Assembly: GCA_029948255.1 (NCBI GenBank)
Contig: JALIZF010001426.1
Coordinates: 239,863-303,862 of the forward strand
Direction: 5' to 3'
DNA length: 64,000 bases
Source of the DNA: Telmatactis stephensoni
Taxonomy: Eukaryota > Cnidaria > Anthozoa > Actiniaria > Isophelliidae
Part shown: in pieces, positions 33,032 to 46,109 of the stretch
How positions within the stretch are numbered: the stretch's first letter is position 1
Layout: every line of letters starts with the position of its first letter
Program-made: the position numbers and the translations under genes
The notes under the pieces: generated by a model
Database searches by the model: none
What the model was told of the DNA's origin: nothing
Seen by the model: only the letters and a program-made list of their open reading frames with translations

Positions 33032-34348
33032 TACTGAAAGAAATTCGAAAAAATACAGCGCTCAAATGTGAATAATTGGCGCTGAATCTAAAATGGTGGT
33101 TTGTTCTCATTATTATGAGCGAAATAATCCTCAAATCATTTAAGGCATCAAAATATAAGATGAAGGAAGATTTTGACGAGCTTTGAAAGTATTTTATTTC
33201 TGTCTTTCTAAACAATACCAAGTGATTTCTGGTGACTAATGCCAACGTCGACCATGAAAAAGGTTTTTACATTGTGATTTACTTAAAATCAAATCGTACA
33301 GAATTTCTTGATTCTAGGATATATGATTTGCCAGATACCATATAAGGATGAAATGCTATTAGATTTTCTGTAGGCTCTTCAAATCTGCTCTGTATTTAAG
33401 TTTTAATGATTTCAATCTTTCTTAATTGTTTATCGCTGCTATGGCAACGCGTACCCTAATAAAACTTACATGATACTAAACTCGTTCGATCGAGCAAGAA
33501 AATGTTGTTGTAAAGGCCGTTACGTTCAAAAAATCTTGGTGTGACGGTCAAAACCATTAGGCAAACACCTGAACTGTAAATTCATGTAAAATATAATTTA
33601 TAATAATAATATTTAATAATATTTATTAATTTTTATAGCGCTAATATCAATATACATTTTCGTCAGCGCATTTATTGTCTAGCAATGAGCTTGGGTACCT
33701 TATGTTTGAGACGTACAAAAGGAGGGTGACCCCTCCCTTTTCCTACTTTCCACTGTAAAAGGATCGGTATGCTCTAAAATGTTTCAAAAATGCCCTTAAA
33801 GATACCGGAAGTCTTTTAAGAAGGGCGTGACCGGACGATTTTTAACTCCTAAGAGATACCAGCGATAACAAGTTAATGAACATTACACCTTTTGCTGATC
33901 ATTAACAGGAAATGTACTTTCATTTAAGCGAATTTACGTTTTATTAACGTGAAAATACATCCATTTTAGTGTATCGACATTCAATGTAGTATTTAGACAT
34001 TCCTTGACGACGTTTGCATAAACGGTTATATTAATTTCATCAGCATTGATCGTCAATCATTTTCATGAGCTTCATATTCCATTTCAGGGCGTGCTGATTA
34101 TACAAAAGTGAAACAATAAAATAGTGAAACAATATAGACGTATATATCATTCTTTAGCTTGTATCGAGAACGTCAACGTTTGATAATTGACCTAGCTATC
34201 CCTTTATAAAGTTAGTGATTGCACAACTTCATACCCATATCTATCACACGTATGTCATCCAGACACGATTTATGGCAGATAACGATTTGACTTGAGACCC
34301 GCCCTAACACTGGTTATCAAAATCTGAGTAGGGTTTATTCAGTTTATG

Positions 34349-34388
34349 AGTTCGCGTTCGGCTTCTGATCAGAAGCCGAACGCGAACT
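34349..34388. repeat. 40-bp perfect palindrome
   Basis: AGTTCGCGTTCGGCTTCTGA is followed immediately by its exact reverse complement, with no loop. Confidence 0.85.
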
Positions 34389-35788
34389 AGAGACTTCTTG
34401 GACTTACTGTTAATTCTTCTTTAATCGTGTTCTTGCTCTAATGAACTCTTCTGTCAAAACTGAGCTGCATAAAACTAGCTTACACTATTAAAACTAGCAT
34501 TTATCTAAAGCGAAAACATTTAACTTTCTAAACTAGCAAAAACACTTCCATTTTAGGAAAACGGCTTCAGTTACAAACTTTGACATTTGCTGCAAAGGAA
34601 AATTCCCTTAGCTAGGTTAACCTCGGACTTCGATCAACTTTCTAGTTACGAAACTTACTGATTGTCCAGAATAACTATTAGCAAGGTCAATGTGTCAATC
34701 TAATTGACACGTTTGTTAAATTTACAAGTATAAACACTTCGTAAAAACTGAAGTTAGGCTTAAGCCTAACTTGTTAGTCTTGTTACGAAGCTTGAACAAT
34801 ATAAGTATTTATACTAGACTATAAAAATTACTAAACTATAAAAGGCGTGGCATAACACCAGGTTGTAATATGCTACGTTTAATTGCTTCATTGCTTCAAC
34901 TCTTTTCTCATGACCCAACATTTCTTTTACATTCTTAACAGGATTTTTTATATATATCTAAAGCATGTCACAGCGTTTAGGCTTATTTACAATTTTTTAC
35001 ATTAGAGATATTACTAAATGAAATCCGGAAAAATAATAGTTTGACAAAAGCTGAATTTTACAGCTACAATTCTATATAAAGGCCCACTTGGATGAAAATC
35101 GCCGGTGAAAATTGAAAACGGATCATTTCTATATGTTGACTAATATAGTTAAATAACTAGCTAATGCCGACAAAAATCTACATTTTAAAGCTCAATCATC
35201 ACAGAGAAACTTTTGGTTTAAACCTAAAGAACAATAGGATTAGAGTAAAAAATTGACGTTCATTTCCACTCACAGTTTAAATGCTAAATAAACTTGACAA
35301 TTCTATCACTCTCTGTGGATGTGAAGAAAATATTGCTTCATGGTGATTATTGGTGCCGTGTGCATAGGTTTCACTGAGTTTCACGTCATTTTCAATTTTC
35401 AATGATTTTGATCCAAGTGCTCTCCTTTACTTTAAAGCATATACACTTGTATTTAAGTAATTTGTATACAACAATTGCAGCAGATCTTGACAAAGACAAT
35501 ACACTTTGGCAATGTATGGCCGATATTTGTCGTCTTCTGTAATATAATAAGTTATAACTGAATACTGCTGTTTAAAAACGGTTGGTTAATATGACATATT
35601 TATATTGCTTGCTGATAGGCCGGTGATATATACACCTTTTCAAAAAGGTTTGTCCTGATTGTGCGCATGCGTATCAATTAGACATACCAAGTCCACTGGC
35701 CATTAAAGCTAGGAGGGCCAGGAAAAATGGAGTACGTACTTGTCTATAGGTCTACCCCTTGTCTAGGTTCCTGACATAGTTGTTTATA

Positions 35789-38700
35789 TTAGTTAATATT
35801 AACTAATGTCATGGGCTCTAGTTGTCCTTGTGGTGGGATATTGTCAAGGCGGAGCACTGAGATGCTACAATTTCTAGGTCTATCACTTGTAGTGGTAGTA
35901 GCAAGCCTTGCTTCAAGGATCGTCGACGACGTACCAAACAACCCTTTACCTCTTATATCATCAACTTTATATTTCCCAAATGAAAAAAGTCTTTTGATTT
36001 CCGATTTGAAACCTCTCATTTGGAAACTATAGATGAAGGGATTGATTGAAGAGTTGATGCAGATGAAGACAACAGCCGCGTTATGAATAATGGATGCGTA
36101 TTCAAACTGGTTTGGAAGGTGGTACGACAACATGTACAGTGTAAGAACTGGCATCCAACAAAGCCCGTAAATCACAGTTACAATCAGCACCATTTTGGTG
36201 ACTTTCTTTCTGGATTTTATAACTGCAACTTGGGTAGCTTCAGTCGGGTTATTCTCACGTCGAAACCACAATTTATAAACGACTTTAGCGTACAGCATTC
36301 CCATCAATAGTACCGGCACAGCAAAGTCTAAGTTGAACATTAACACCGTATAGGCCTTTGCTAGACCAATACTGGGCCAGTATTCGGTGCAAAAGTGGCG
36401 TTGTTCGTTGAAGTTGATAACGAGAAATGGAGGGATATCAACTATGAAAGCGTACGCCCAGCAAGCGATGATTATTCCCTAGTGGAAATGAAATGGGGAA
36501 GGCAGTTAGATGACAGGTTACTCGATCGATTGCACAATTGGAAAAGACTTCAAATCGCAGAGACAATGTCATTATGCTGTATAAAGTATCAAGTAAACAT
36601 ATTCTGTACCGTACAACAACCATGTGCTGTTTTTTTCCATACGTAAATCATTCATCATCATCACCATCATCAACAAAAATAACAACAGCAACAGCACCGT
36701 TGATCTTTCCCATTCATTTTCCTCCATTTTTGCATTCCTACTTTTACATCTTCCTTACCTTCAGTTTCTTCTTAGTGATTCGTCCTTTCTCTAGGTGTGG
36801 GTAGATGATGGCATAGTATCGCTCCACAGCAATAGCAACAAGACAAAACGATGATGCAGCTCCACCCACCCACATGAAGTTTCCTCCAGTAATGAACTTA
36901 CAAATGTAGTCACCAAGTTCGCCACCAGGATGCTGAAAGGCGCTGAGGAAAATATGTCTTGGGGCCATGAAAATGGCTACCATCATGTCTGCAATCGCCA
37001 AGTTTACAAGGATGTAATTCATGGGTGTTTTCATGGACCTGTGTAGAAAGAATTAAATGTAAATTCCCCTACACAGAGCAATCTTCTAGAGTACAAAAAA
37101 TGTATCCTATTTTAGAGTACGGGCAGCACACCCTATTGCCGCCTTCTCTCTTTATATAGGCTCTGCATGTTCCACAGGCCTGTATAGGCCTGTATGCCAG
37201 GGCCCCTCTGGATACCAGTCATGTATAGCTGAATGGGCCACCCTGCCCAAATAAAGCTTACCTTAACCTTTATCTCTGTGGATCATTTATACCTTTACCT
37301 TTAGTGATCAAAAGTAAATGCCCTTACACAGAGTGATATTCCCCGCCTTTATAAAGGCTCTGTCTCACAGGTACTTATGGAACTGCGTGGTGATCAAATA
37401 TAAATGCCTCTACACAGAGCGATTTTCTTGAGTACAAAAAGTGTGTCCTATTTTAGGCAACGGACAGTGCATCCTGTATTTCTTTCGTCTATTAAGATTT
37501 AGGGAGGTGCGTAGTCATCAAAGGTAAATGCCCCTGCACAAAGTGATCTTCTAGGGTACGAAAACTGTGTCTTATTCTAGAGTACAAACTAAATATCCTA
37601 TCTGTCTTCCACAAAGGCTCTGTCACACAGGTATTTATCGGCCTTTGTAGTGATCAAAGGGAATTGCCCTTCTAGGGTACCGACTTAGTTTCTTGTATTT
37701 CTCCATACATCCTCTGCTCCATCAATGTTTTTAAACACTTAAAAGTGTACATTCCATATTGAGGTATTCTAACACTAAAATGGCTTTCACTCTTTTCCCT
37801 CCTCCAAATCGCTCTGGCTTCTTCCGCGCCATGCAGCTGTAGAACACATACCGGGCTACCTAGTTGTACTTGGAAATAAATATTAAACCTCAGTGCATCT
37901 ATATAAGAAGAGATTTTGATATACACCTTATGATAAAACATTGTGATAAAATATTGCTTTTAAAAACATTTAAAGAGTCTAAAATTTATAAAAACACGAC
38001 GTTTCGACGCGCAACCTAACGTCGTTATCAAGAGAAGTGAAAATGAATAAAGTGTTCTATAAATGTAGAAGAGAAGTCCCATGGGATAACAATATAATGT
38101 AATTATCGCGTGCATTCTTGTGCTATTCACAATAAAGGCTAAAGAACGGTATAGCAGCACTACCGATAGGTGCTCTTTGTAACAATATAAAGAAAGTACG
38201 ACAACAAGGAGCATATTCCGAAAATTGGACTCATAGGTTGTAGTCACGGAATCAAAAATAAAAAAGGAAATTGGATGGACTCATAGGTTGTAGTCAGGGA
38301 ATCAAAAATAAAAAAGGAAATTGGCCTGCAGGGGGTATGCGGATGTGCACTTTTCCCACTTTTCAGACTTGGGGTCTTTTAACGTTTTTGGTGTAATTAA
38401 ACTTACAGTAGTTAATTAAGAACACATTATCAAAATATTCATAAACTAACTGTTTTACAAAAATTTCTACTGGAGTATACAGTGTACAGTTCAAGAACAA
38501 ACTGAAATGTTGCTAATAAGAGCATAAAACCCAGGCATTATTATTGACTGATAGATTTACAAAAGTGAGCAAAAGAAAATAATGTTTTTCACGAATATTT
38601 TCCCGTTCTATTCCACTTTATTTGAGCAATAAAGTGTTTTATTGAATTGATTGCTTGTCAAAGTTTGTGACTGTTTGACAAATACAGACTCAAATAACCA

Positions 38701-41574
38701 GCTATAAGCTTCAATTATATGATTGTGTGATCGACATTTTAGCTTTAGCTTGTTTGCTATCTTAAAAGCTTTGTTGACATGCATTTGTGAAACACCTGGC
38801 AGTTAACTGATATATTTACCTTGTATTTCTTTGCAATTATTCAACGAAATTCGGCAACCTCTGTTTTCCCGTCCATTCGTATTCATGGCCAAAAATAAAG
38901 TATTTAGCATTTCAGATTAAAGCTACTGCTTTTGGGATTTTTGTCAATCCATCTTCCATTTGAGAGTTGATCGAGATGGTGCACAAATAGAGCCCGGAAG
39001 TGTCAAAGCGGTAAATAATTCATTTGATAAACAATTGCAAGGGATTCAATAAACTTGTGTTCAGGCACAAAACATTGAATTTTATATCTTTTTAACGACA
39101 TTTCTATGGTTTATCGATTCACAAACTTAACATATATCAGTTTCATAAAATTCATCGAAGACAATTTTTTAATTGTTTCACGATAAAAGGAATGTGTTTG
39201 ACATGAAAACCAATGAGTGAACCACATAGTTAATTTGACGCTGCTACAAATTACGCGTTGAATACGATAGCCTTGATTAATGGTCGACAGTCGGTTGAAG
39301 GCATAAATAATCAACTTTATTAAGGACAGAAATCTGTCTTCTAACGCTGATCTCCAAGGATAAGGATCCGACTTTTCCCTCCCTCTTTGACCACGAAGCT
39401 GCAGCTTGCAGTGTATTGCTGCGTTCAGTTGTTCGAAAGTACAGTGGATTAGGTCGATTAGCGTCAATCCTAATTCTGGGTTAGTGCTAATTGCCTCTCG
39501 AATTACCCGGCCTCTGGATACGTGGAGGCCGAAATCTCATCCTCTACGTAAATCGATTCGATGATTCAGTGATTTGCATGGACACATGTATGATCCTTTT
39601 CTCCAATCTTTCCAGTTCCTAGTGTGCATTGGCTTTGATTTTGTCGTGAGTACAAGTCGTAGAGACCCTTGGCGTTGCCTGTATTTTTCTTTTTTCCCCC
39701 AACAAACTCAGTAAAGCATGGCGAGAAGTGCACGCTTTTGAGCGTGCGTACGCATTATGCCCTGGAAACGCCGCGGGTAAGTTGTGATGCACAACTTGTG
39801 AAAATATAACGTTAGGTCAAACCAACAAATGCAAATGGGACGGAAAACTTTTCAGTGTTGATTGATTACTGCAATTTTCAAAATCATGCAAACTCAGAAA
39901 TCCAAACAGTCTGCTAGATTTGTCGTTTTGGCTTCCGCAATTATGATCACAAAATGATAAACATTGACCTCAAAGCACTCTAAATACCTACCAAATGATC
40001 GAATATGATTTTTACAACACTTGATACAAATCTCGCAATTTGATTGGTTGATTAGAGTGTGTCAGTAAAAACAAACTAGTTTCAATCTAAGCTGTGCTCC
40101 GTGATCAGACATGGGTCGTATGGTGGCTGTTACGTGTATGTAAATTTGTATGTAATGAAAGCGCCCTCGTAAACCTTCGACTCGATCACGTTGAGCTGCG
40201 CCCTCGTACTTCAGCACTTAGCTGCAAGGAAGGGTGATGAGCTACTCCTAATTTTTGTTTTAATTTTTTTAAATGTCAATAAGAGGACAGACACACTGCT
40301 GACGCGTTTCGGCGCGCACACTCGTTCTGTTGCCCCGTTTGATAAGGATTTTTTAACTTTTATCTCAAATAATTGTTGTAAAAAACGAGTTGAAGATGGT
40401 TTTGAGTTGTCTGTCACCTCTTATTGACACACTCTTGACGTCATAAAATGTTCAAAACTTTGTAGTGAAATCACTCGCTGCGCTCGTGATTCCATTTGAG
40501 TTTTGAACATTTTATGACGTCAAGAGTGTGTCAATAAGAGGCGACAGACAACTCAAAACCATCTTTAATTTGTTAAAGTTAAGATAAAGATGATATATCA
40601 TCGCTTCGAAATCGACAATTAAGGCGCTGTTACACGCTGAAACTTTTATCTGAAAATAGTCTCTATCACCGATGTGAGACGATTTTAAATTTCGTCCTGA
40701 AACTTGTTCGCGACACAAGTTTCTGTTGCAGGAGTAGAAAGCAGTTCTACTTTTCGTGAAACCGTCTCGTGAAACCGACCCGGGGAAATTTTCAGCTAAA
40801 TAACCATGTTATACGGTGCAATGCGCTGTGAATCTTATCTCGCTGATGGCCAGAAAAATTTCAGCGTGTAACAGCGTCTTTTAACTACATGGGACGTACT
40901 GTTTGGCTGTCTGATTTTACGTGGTTGTGAAAATCTCAGTAATTTTATTAGAAAAACTTCGATAGACATGCATACAATAAAGAAAGAAAGAAAGAAAGAA
41001 AAAAGATGGAACAAAAGAACGAAAGAAAAAAAAAAGAAAGAAAAAAGAAAAAAGAAAGGAAGACAGAGAAGAAAATAATAATATCGAATTGAATGAATGA
41101 ACCAACGAACGAATGTATGAATGCATGAACCAACGACTGACTGACTGACTGACTGACTGACTGACTGACTGAATAAATGATGATGAATGAATAAACGACT
41201 AAATTTAGAATGACAGAAAGCAAAGAAGAGAAGAGAAGAGAAGAGAAGAGAAGAGAAGAGAAGAGAAGAGAAGAGAAGAGAAGAGAAGAGAAGAGAAGAG
41301 AAGAGAAGAGAAGAGAAGAGAAGAGAAGAGAAGAGAAGAGAAGAGAAGAGAAGAGAAGAGAAGAGAAGAGAAGAGAAGAGAAGAGAAGAGAAGAGAAGAG
41401 AAGAGAAGAGAAGAGAAGAGAAGAGAAGAGAGCAAAGTAGCAAGGAAACTGGAATGAAACAACCTTCGCTCACCTGTTTCTAAGAACAACGACACAAACC
41501 AAGGAGTTCCCAACAAGATCAGTGACCATCAGTAAACTCAGCACAATTATAAGCACAATCTCGCCTGTTTCCAT
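35789..41574 (-). CDS. Three-exon class A (rhodopsin-like) GPCR, about 356 aa
   Basis: Plasma-membrane receptor, ligand unknown. Exons in coding order are 41474-41574, 36759-37038 and 35789-36478, with GT/AG borders and matching phases. Exon 1 gives TM1 with GNSLV (N23). Exon 2 gives TM2 (NLAIAD, D51), C80 at the top of TM3 and ERYYAI (E106-R107-Y108). Exon 3 gives TM4 onward: the loop-2 Cys in HFCTEYW, LCWMPV in TM6, and NPFIYSF in TM7, then a Ser/Thr-rich tail. The residue set is complete. The pattern is that of neuropeptide-type receptors. The N-terminus is very short (about five residues before TM1), so a further 5' exon is possible. Intron 1 is 4.4 kb and filled with repeats. Confidence 0.88.
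37040..37685. repeat. Degenerate about 130-170 bp tandem repeat (GPCR intron 1)
   Basis: Blocks such as GTGATCAAA-GTAAATGCCC, CTACACAGAG, TTCTAGAGTACAAAAA and AAAGGCTCTGTCACACAGGT recur in order about four times. Confidence 0.65.
37970..38035. repeat. Possible retroelement 3' fragment
   Basis: On the minus strand the segment reads CTTGATAACGACGTTAGG then GCGTCGAAACGTCGTG. This GATAACG...GTCGAAACGT arrangement is seen at the ends of Penelope-like and related elements. The assignment is tentative; the segment is short. Confidence 0.25.
38228..38324. repeat. Tandem 49-50 bp duplication
   Basis: GGACTCATAGGTTGTAGTCA with the following ATCAAAAATAAAAAAGGAAA occurs twice back to back, with one or two differences. 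Confidence 0.85.
40393..40565. mobile_element. Foldback element, 66-bp arms
   Basis: AAGATGGTTTTGAGTTGTCT and the following sequence down to TCAAAACT are mirrored almost exactly at 40499-40565. The loop contains TCACTCGCTGCGCTCGTGA. Confidence 0.75.
40623..40880. mobile_element. MITE flanked by TTAA, GGCGCTGTTACACGC ends
   Basis: GGCGCTGTTACACGCTGAAA at the left is mirrored by TTTCAGCGTGTAACAGCGTC at the right. TTAA lies at 40619-40622 and 40881-40884, as for piggyBac-type elements. A related end is at 57640-57697. Confidence 0.65.
40978..41185. repeat. Mixed purine-rich and CTGA microsatellites
   Basis: (AAAG)n-type sequence at 40978-41065 and (CTGA)n at 41137-41172, with AATGA variants around. 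Confidence 0.8.
41224..41431. repeat. (AAGAG)n pentanucleotide array, about 41 copies
   Basis: A nearly perfect array of about 208 bp just 40 bp downstream of the receptor's first coding exon. The long Arg/Glu- and Ser/Leu-type frames are artefacts. Confidence 0.95.
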
Positions 41575-44500
41575 GGTGATCTCTTGTGTACGATCCTACC
41601 ATATAATCCTGAAGTAAAAATACACATAAAGAAAATATTGATCCAACTCTCAACATAATTCCCTGCATGATATAGTTTGAACTTTTCAGTAAAGCAGTCG
41701 GGCCGAATGAGGTTCTATCTATTGTGTTTAACATGCTTAACCAAAAACAGTTAAATGCAACATATACCTTAGATAAAACCAAATGAAAGGCGGGAAGTTT
41801 TTCATGGTTTTGGTCGTAAATTTATGGTGAAAAACACTAAAACAGCTATTCATTTTCCAATTTACGCTTGTGAGTTTTCCTTCCTTTCCTTCCTAGATTC
41901 TAGGCTAATTCTGTTCTCAATGCGTTGCTTCAGCTTTGCTAATCCCTAATATGGATCTGTCTTAAAACATTCCCTTCGCTTACTTACATTCCCTTCTTTT
42001 CGAACTGTGAACTTCAAATTAAACTTCAATTTTTGCTCAGAAATCTAGTTACTCGCCCAATCTACATTTCTCAGCTATTTGTAAGCTTTCCCAGTTTCAA
42101 ATGATTAATTTCGTCTATTTATCGGCGTTTCCTTTGCTGCTAACGAGTTGTGAGTAGTATTTGAACAGTGCACTGGATAGCTGTCGAGTGCAAAATTTAA
42201 AAATGTTCGACAACCAGTAATCAGTTTGATATAAGATATACGACCTGACACCTGTCGAGTTGCAAGCAGCCCGCCTTGTTCTTGCTGTGTCAATACCGAC
42301 ACTTTCATCTTTGGCGTCAACATTTTCTTTCCTTTGTAATCTGACACAGTATGTCAGATCTCTACTTTTTATGGAATTGTTTACCTCGGACATGTCGGAA
42401 TTGTTTACCGTAAATTTGTGACTTTTCTCCTTCTTTCTGTCCTATTTAGTCTCAGTTTTCTTTTCTTTCTTTCTCAGTTTTCTTTCATGTCCTGTTCCAT
42501 TTTGTTGTAACTAGATGAGCCCCTGTTTTTAATTGCCGTCTGTCTCTCTTTGCATTGATGGCTTCTTTTCATAGCTCCTTTTTTCTCCCCTTCATTGCCG
42601 ATGACTTTTGGCTAATTCTACATCACTATTTATTTTAGTACAAAATTTTGAGAAAGATATAATTTTAGAACAACCATTGTCACTTTTTATTGATTATCTC
42701 TTTAAATTTTCAAGGGTTTGAACACAGCACGAGATATCGCTTACTTAAAACAAACCCACAAAATTATCAATGCAATAAGAATAACAAAAACAAACTGACT
42801 TTCATTAAAATGGAACAGATGTTCATAGAAATACGCAGAGACGAAAACAAATGGAAATACAAAAGCACTAAGTTTTTGAAGGTTATTCATATGAGAATTA
42901 TTTTCTATTATATTTAGAAATAACATTTTCTAACAAAGTATTAATGTATATATAAATCTGCAAAGTAGTATTATATTATCTCTATACCCCCCTAATTGTT
43001 ATGATAATTAGATATGGGGACGAACACTCCGGTTCGTTAGTTACTGCAAAGCTAAGTGTCGTGTCGCTGGAGCTTCCTTTGTAAGTGGGTAGAGATTCGT
43101 AATGCCACCAACGTCGCCATATTTCGCCATAATCGGAAATACGTAAAAGAAACTGGCGCGAACAAAAAAGAAAGGCCATATAAAACTAATAAACACGACG
43201 TGTCACCGAACACAGATTATGGGGGTGGGCTGGGAGGGTTACAAATCCAACTGGTCCTGTGTTGAAAGATTTCTTGCGAATGACTGATAATTTATCGTCA
43301 GAAGTGAGAGACTATCATAACAATGGATTATATCAGAGCAAATTTGTATATCTTACTTTTACATGCTAATGAGCTCTGAATGTTCTAATGAGCTGTTCTA
43401 CCTTAATTGCGAAAAGTATAATAAAAAATAACTGCAGAACACAACTAACTGCAAAATGTACGTAAAGGGAAATAAAATAAGTTTTATTTTCATTTTTCAA
43501 AGTCAGCTATCCTTTCGGGATCTAAAACAAAAACAACAAATTAAAAACAAAAACCACAACCACAACAAACAAACCAAAAAATAACCCCCCCCCCCCCGAA
43601 AAAAAAAACCAAAAACGAAACAAACAAAAAAACAACGACAAACAAAAAACAACAACAAACAAACAAACAACAACAACAATAATAATCCGAGATTATCAGT
43701 CTATTTCTGTACTACAACCAGTATAGCCAATTACTTGCTTTACCCTAATAAATTTAATTAATGCCGTTTTATGTATTTTTATTGTTTTCATTTTTTCAGT
43801 AAACTTGTGTTTGATACCAATGACCTTTATACGTTCAATCACGAAGACCCTAAGTATAGAATCAAAATAACCATTTAGCAAAATGAGTGTCTCTTTTGTA
43901 GTGTTTTTGCTAATATATCTAGTCATCGATTTTTCACGGAGTTCAGACAACGCTGTAAACCAGCTAAAACTCTTTTCTAGCTTTCCGACTTCATAATTGC
44001 TGGGTTCCATCCATTCCTTTGGGAATTAAAAGACAATCAAGCGGTACGGTAGCCATTTTTTTCACAACTTTATTGGACAAACCAAAAATAACATAATTGA
44101 AATACAAGGATAAAGAAAGTAGAAAAAACTACAAAACAAACTGACAAATTTTAACACAAAACAAAGGCACTGTCGAGGTGGGTACAAACGGGAGCCATGT
44201 TGAATGAACAAACAATAGACGCTAATGAGAAATCTTTTGTCGAAGTTCATCCAAGATGGCTGCCAAGAATATGTTGATGTAGCCTCCTCCGCATGCAATT
44301 CCTTGGGCTTCCTTTGGCAACGCTGATGTAGACCGTAAGGGGACTGAGGAACAACCTGCCTTTCCCCTTCTCTCCTCATTTCCTCTCTTCCACCTTTCCT
44401 AAACAGGAAGCCCAAGACCATAGAAAAAAAATTCACAGTGGTGCTTGCGGAGGAGGTTAGTGTGGAGCAATCTAGTAAACAAGGCTCTAGCAGAGCGTAG

Positions 44501-44685
44501 TTCAAAAGCTCCAGAATCAGAGCGGCGCGCATCATAACCTTTCAGGGATAAGATGTGAAATTTGCTGACATTTTACTACAACAGTTAAGTTCTAGGTGAA
44601 TTTTTGTAACTCAGTCTGCAGGACAAAACTCCTTGTTTGTTAGCAACAAACTGTAAATACCGATGGGAATTTTGATTGTGTTAAG
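41575..44685. other. Gene-free stretch upstream of the receptor
   Basis: Probably holds the promoter or 5' UTR of the minus-strand receptor near 41600-42400, but no exon can be assigned. An open frame at 44062-44535 (minus, 157 codons) has no recognisable domain. An A/C-rich low-complexity tract lies at 43530-43690. Confidence 0.45.
43530..43690. repeat. A/C-rich low-complexity tract
   Basis: AACAACAAACAAAC-type sequence with a C-run and an A-run near 43585-43610. Confidence 0.8.
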
Positions 44686-45110
44686 GCTTATAGACTTGTT
44701 ACGGGACACAATTAACGAATATTTTTAAGCTTTTAGATCAATTTTTATTGCGGAATCATTTTGATAATCATTAACGAATACTGACACGCATGTATAATAC
44801 ACGAATTACAAGTTGCTTTGATTTCAAAGGCAAGTCCTCAACTGGTGAGTCACGTGATTATCATGACCAACGGACCACATGTACCAGTCACGTATCAGCC
44901 ACGCCTAACCTTGCATGAGCAACCTTGATCTTATGTCATGTTATGTAATCTCTTTCGTTTGGCTGACACGTGCTCCCTTGCTCTTATGATTCCTTGCCCC
45001 TGTATTTTATTAAGTCAATCGGACACTTAAACTATGCCCTAAAGCCGCTTAATCCGATATACCAGGTTGACCTTTTCGTGACCAAACGCTTTCTTGTTCT
45101 GAAGCCATTG
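44686..45110 (+). repeat. Left outer arm of a 5.8-kb palindrome
   Basis: CTTATAGACTTGTTACGGGA through GACCTTTTCGTGACC matches 49203-49299 plus 50234-50530 in inverse orientation. It includes AATTACAAGTTGCTTTGATT and a GTCACGTGAT box. This arm is uninterrupted, whereas the opposite arm carries an insertion. Confidence 0.85.
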
Positions 45111-45515
45111 TAGAAACAGATTTGGTTACTAATTGTGAACTTAGGCTGAGGTTTTGATTTTGGTTTTGGTTTTGATTTTGATTTGATTTGCAAGAGCTAC
45201 AAAGCTGTCCTTTTCAAATTGTGATTTTGGTTTTGATTTACCAGGCGATATATTCACTCTCGGATTCGCTATCCGTGAAAATGTGCGTTCTACGCCTTTC
45301 ACGACGGCACTTTTGAGCAGTGATAAACTGACAAAAATCGTAAATGAAATTTCGATAACCTAACAGTCACTGAGTATCAACAGCACGACACTATCATAAA
45401 AATGAATAAAACGTTCAATAAAATCGTCCGTTCAAAAATTAGATCAAATAGAAAAAACTAATTGCTGCGAGCGAAGCGAGTAGCCTCCTATTCGGAACAC
45501 AGTGTAATCTGTGGA

Positions 45516-45625
45516 TGTCACTAGACGAACATGCGATACATCAGCGGTTCAAGTCCATACCGTATCGAGAGTCGATTCAAGGATGTCACTAGACGAACAC
45601 GCGATACATACGATCAGCGATTCAC
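45516..45625. repeat. Short direct repeat
   Basis: GGATGTCACTAGACGAACA followed by CGCGATACAT-like sequence occurs at 45516 and 45572, 56 bp apart. Confidence 0.6.
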
Positions 45626-46109
45626 ATCTTTTCCTAAATAAACTAGCTTTTTAAAATCAGTTAGTTTTATAATCATTGCCAACGCTAGCCGTTTGAGATT
45701 GTTTGAAAAATTGCTTTACTCAAAGTGCTAAGTATTTTGAACTGTGTGTGTCCGACACTGATCCTTGTAGTTCAATATTGAAGGTCAACTAGCAGTGTTC
45801 GTCACACAACGCACAGGAGATAGACAAGAAACATTTGATATATCAGACAAAGCGGTGTACTTTCGTAAGTTTTAGGGGAACAGTTCTGCTAACGTGGATA
45901 CACCAGCTGTTTTCTGCTCGCAGCATTTCACTTTCTATTAGAAATAGCTAGTTTAACATGAAGATTCTAACATAACATTTTTAACATAAATGTACAATAT
46001 TTTTCAAACTTATTTTTGACATCAATTGCAATGCAATCATATAAGACATTAAAAAGGCTGACGTACCACAAAAAATGTATATAGTTTTGAAGGCTTACCT
46101 CGGGCTCGG

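Larger units (their letters stand above)
31545..35788. other. AT-rich gene-free stretch
   Basis: No gene recognised over 4.2 kb. Contents are a MITE at 32826-33031, a 40-bp perfect palindrome at 34349-34388 and AT-rich runs near 33600. The short open frames look like chance. Confidence 0.5.

Noticed and set aside
40835..41516. Long Ser/Leu-type (minus) and Arg/Glu-type (plus) frames
   Set aside because: Product of the (AAGAG)n array and neighbouring microsatellites.
44062..44535. 157-codon minus-strand frame
   Set aside because: No recognisable domain, motif or paralogue in the window, and no splice context. Kept only as a note.
45536..45560. tRNA-like B box (GGTTCAAGTCC)
   Set aside because: No matching A box or cloverleaf could be drawn around it.
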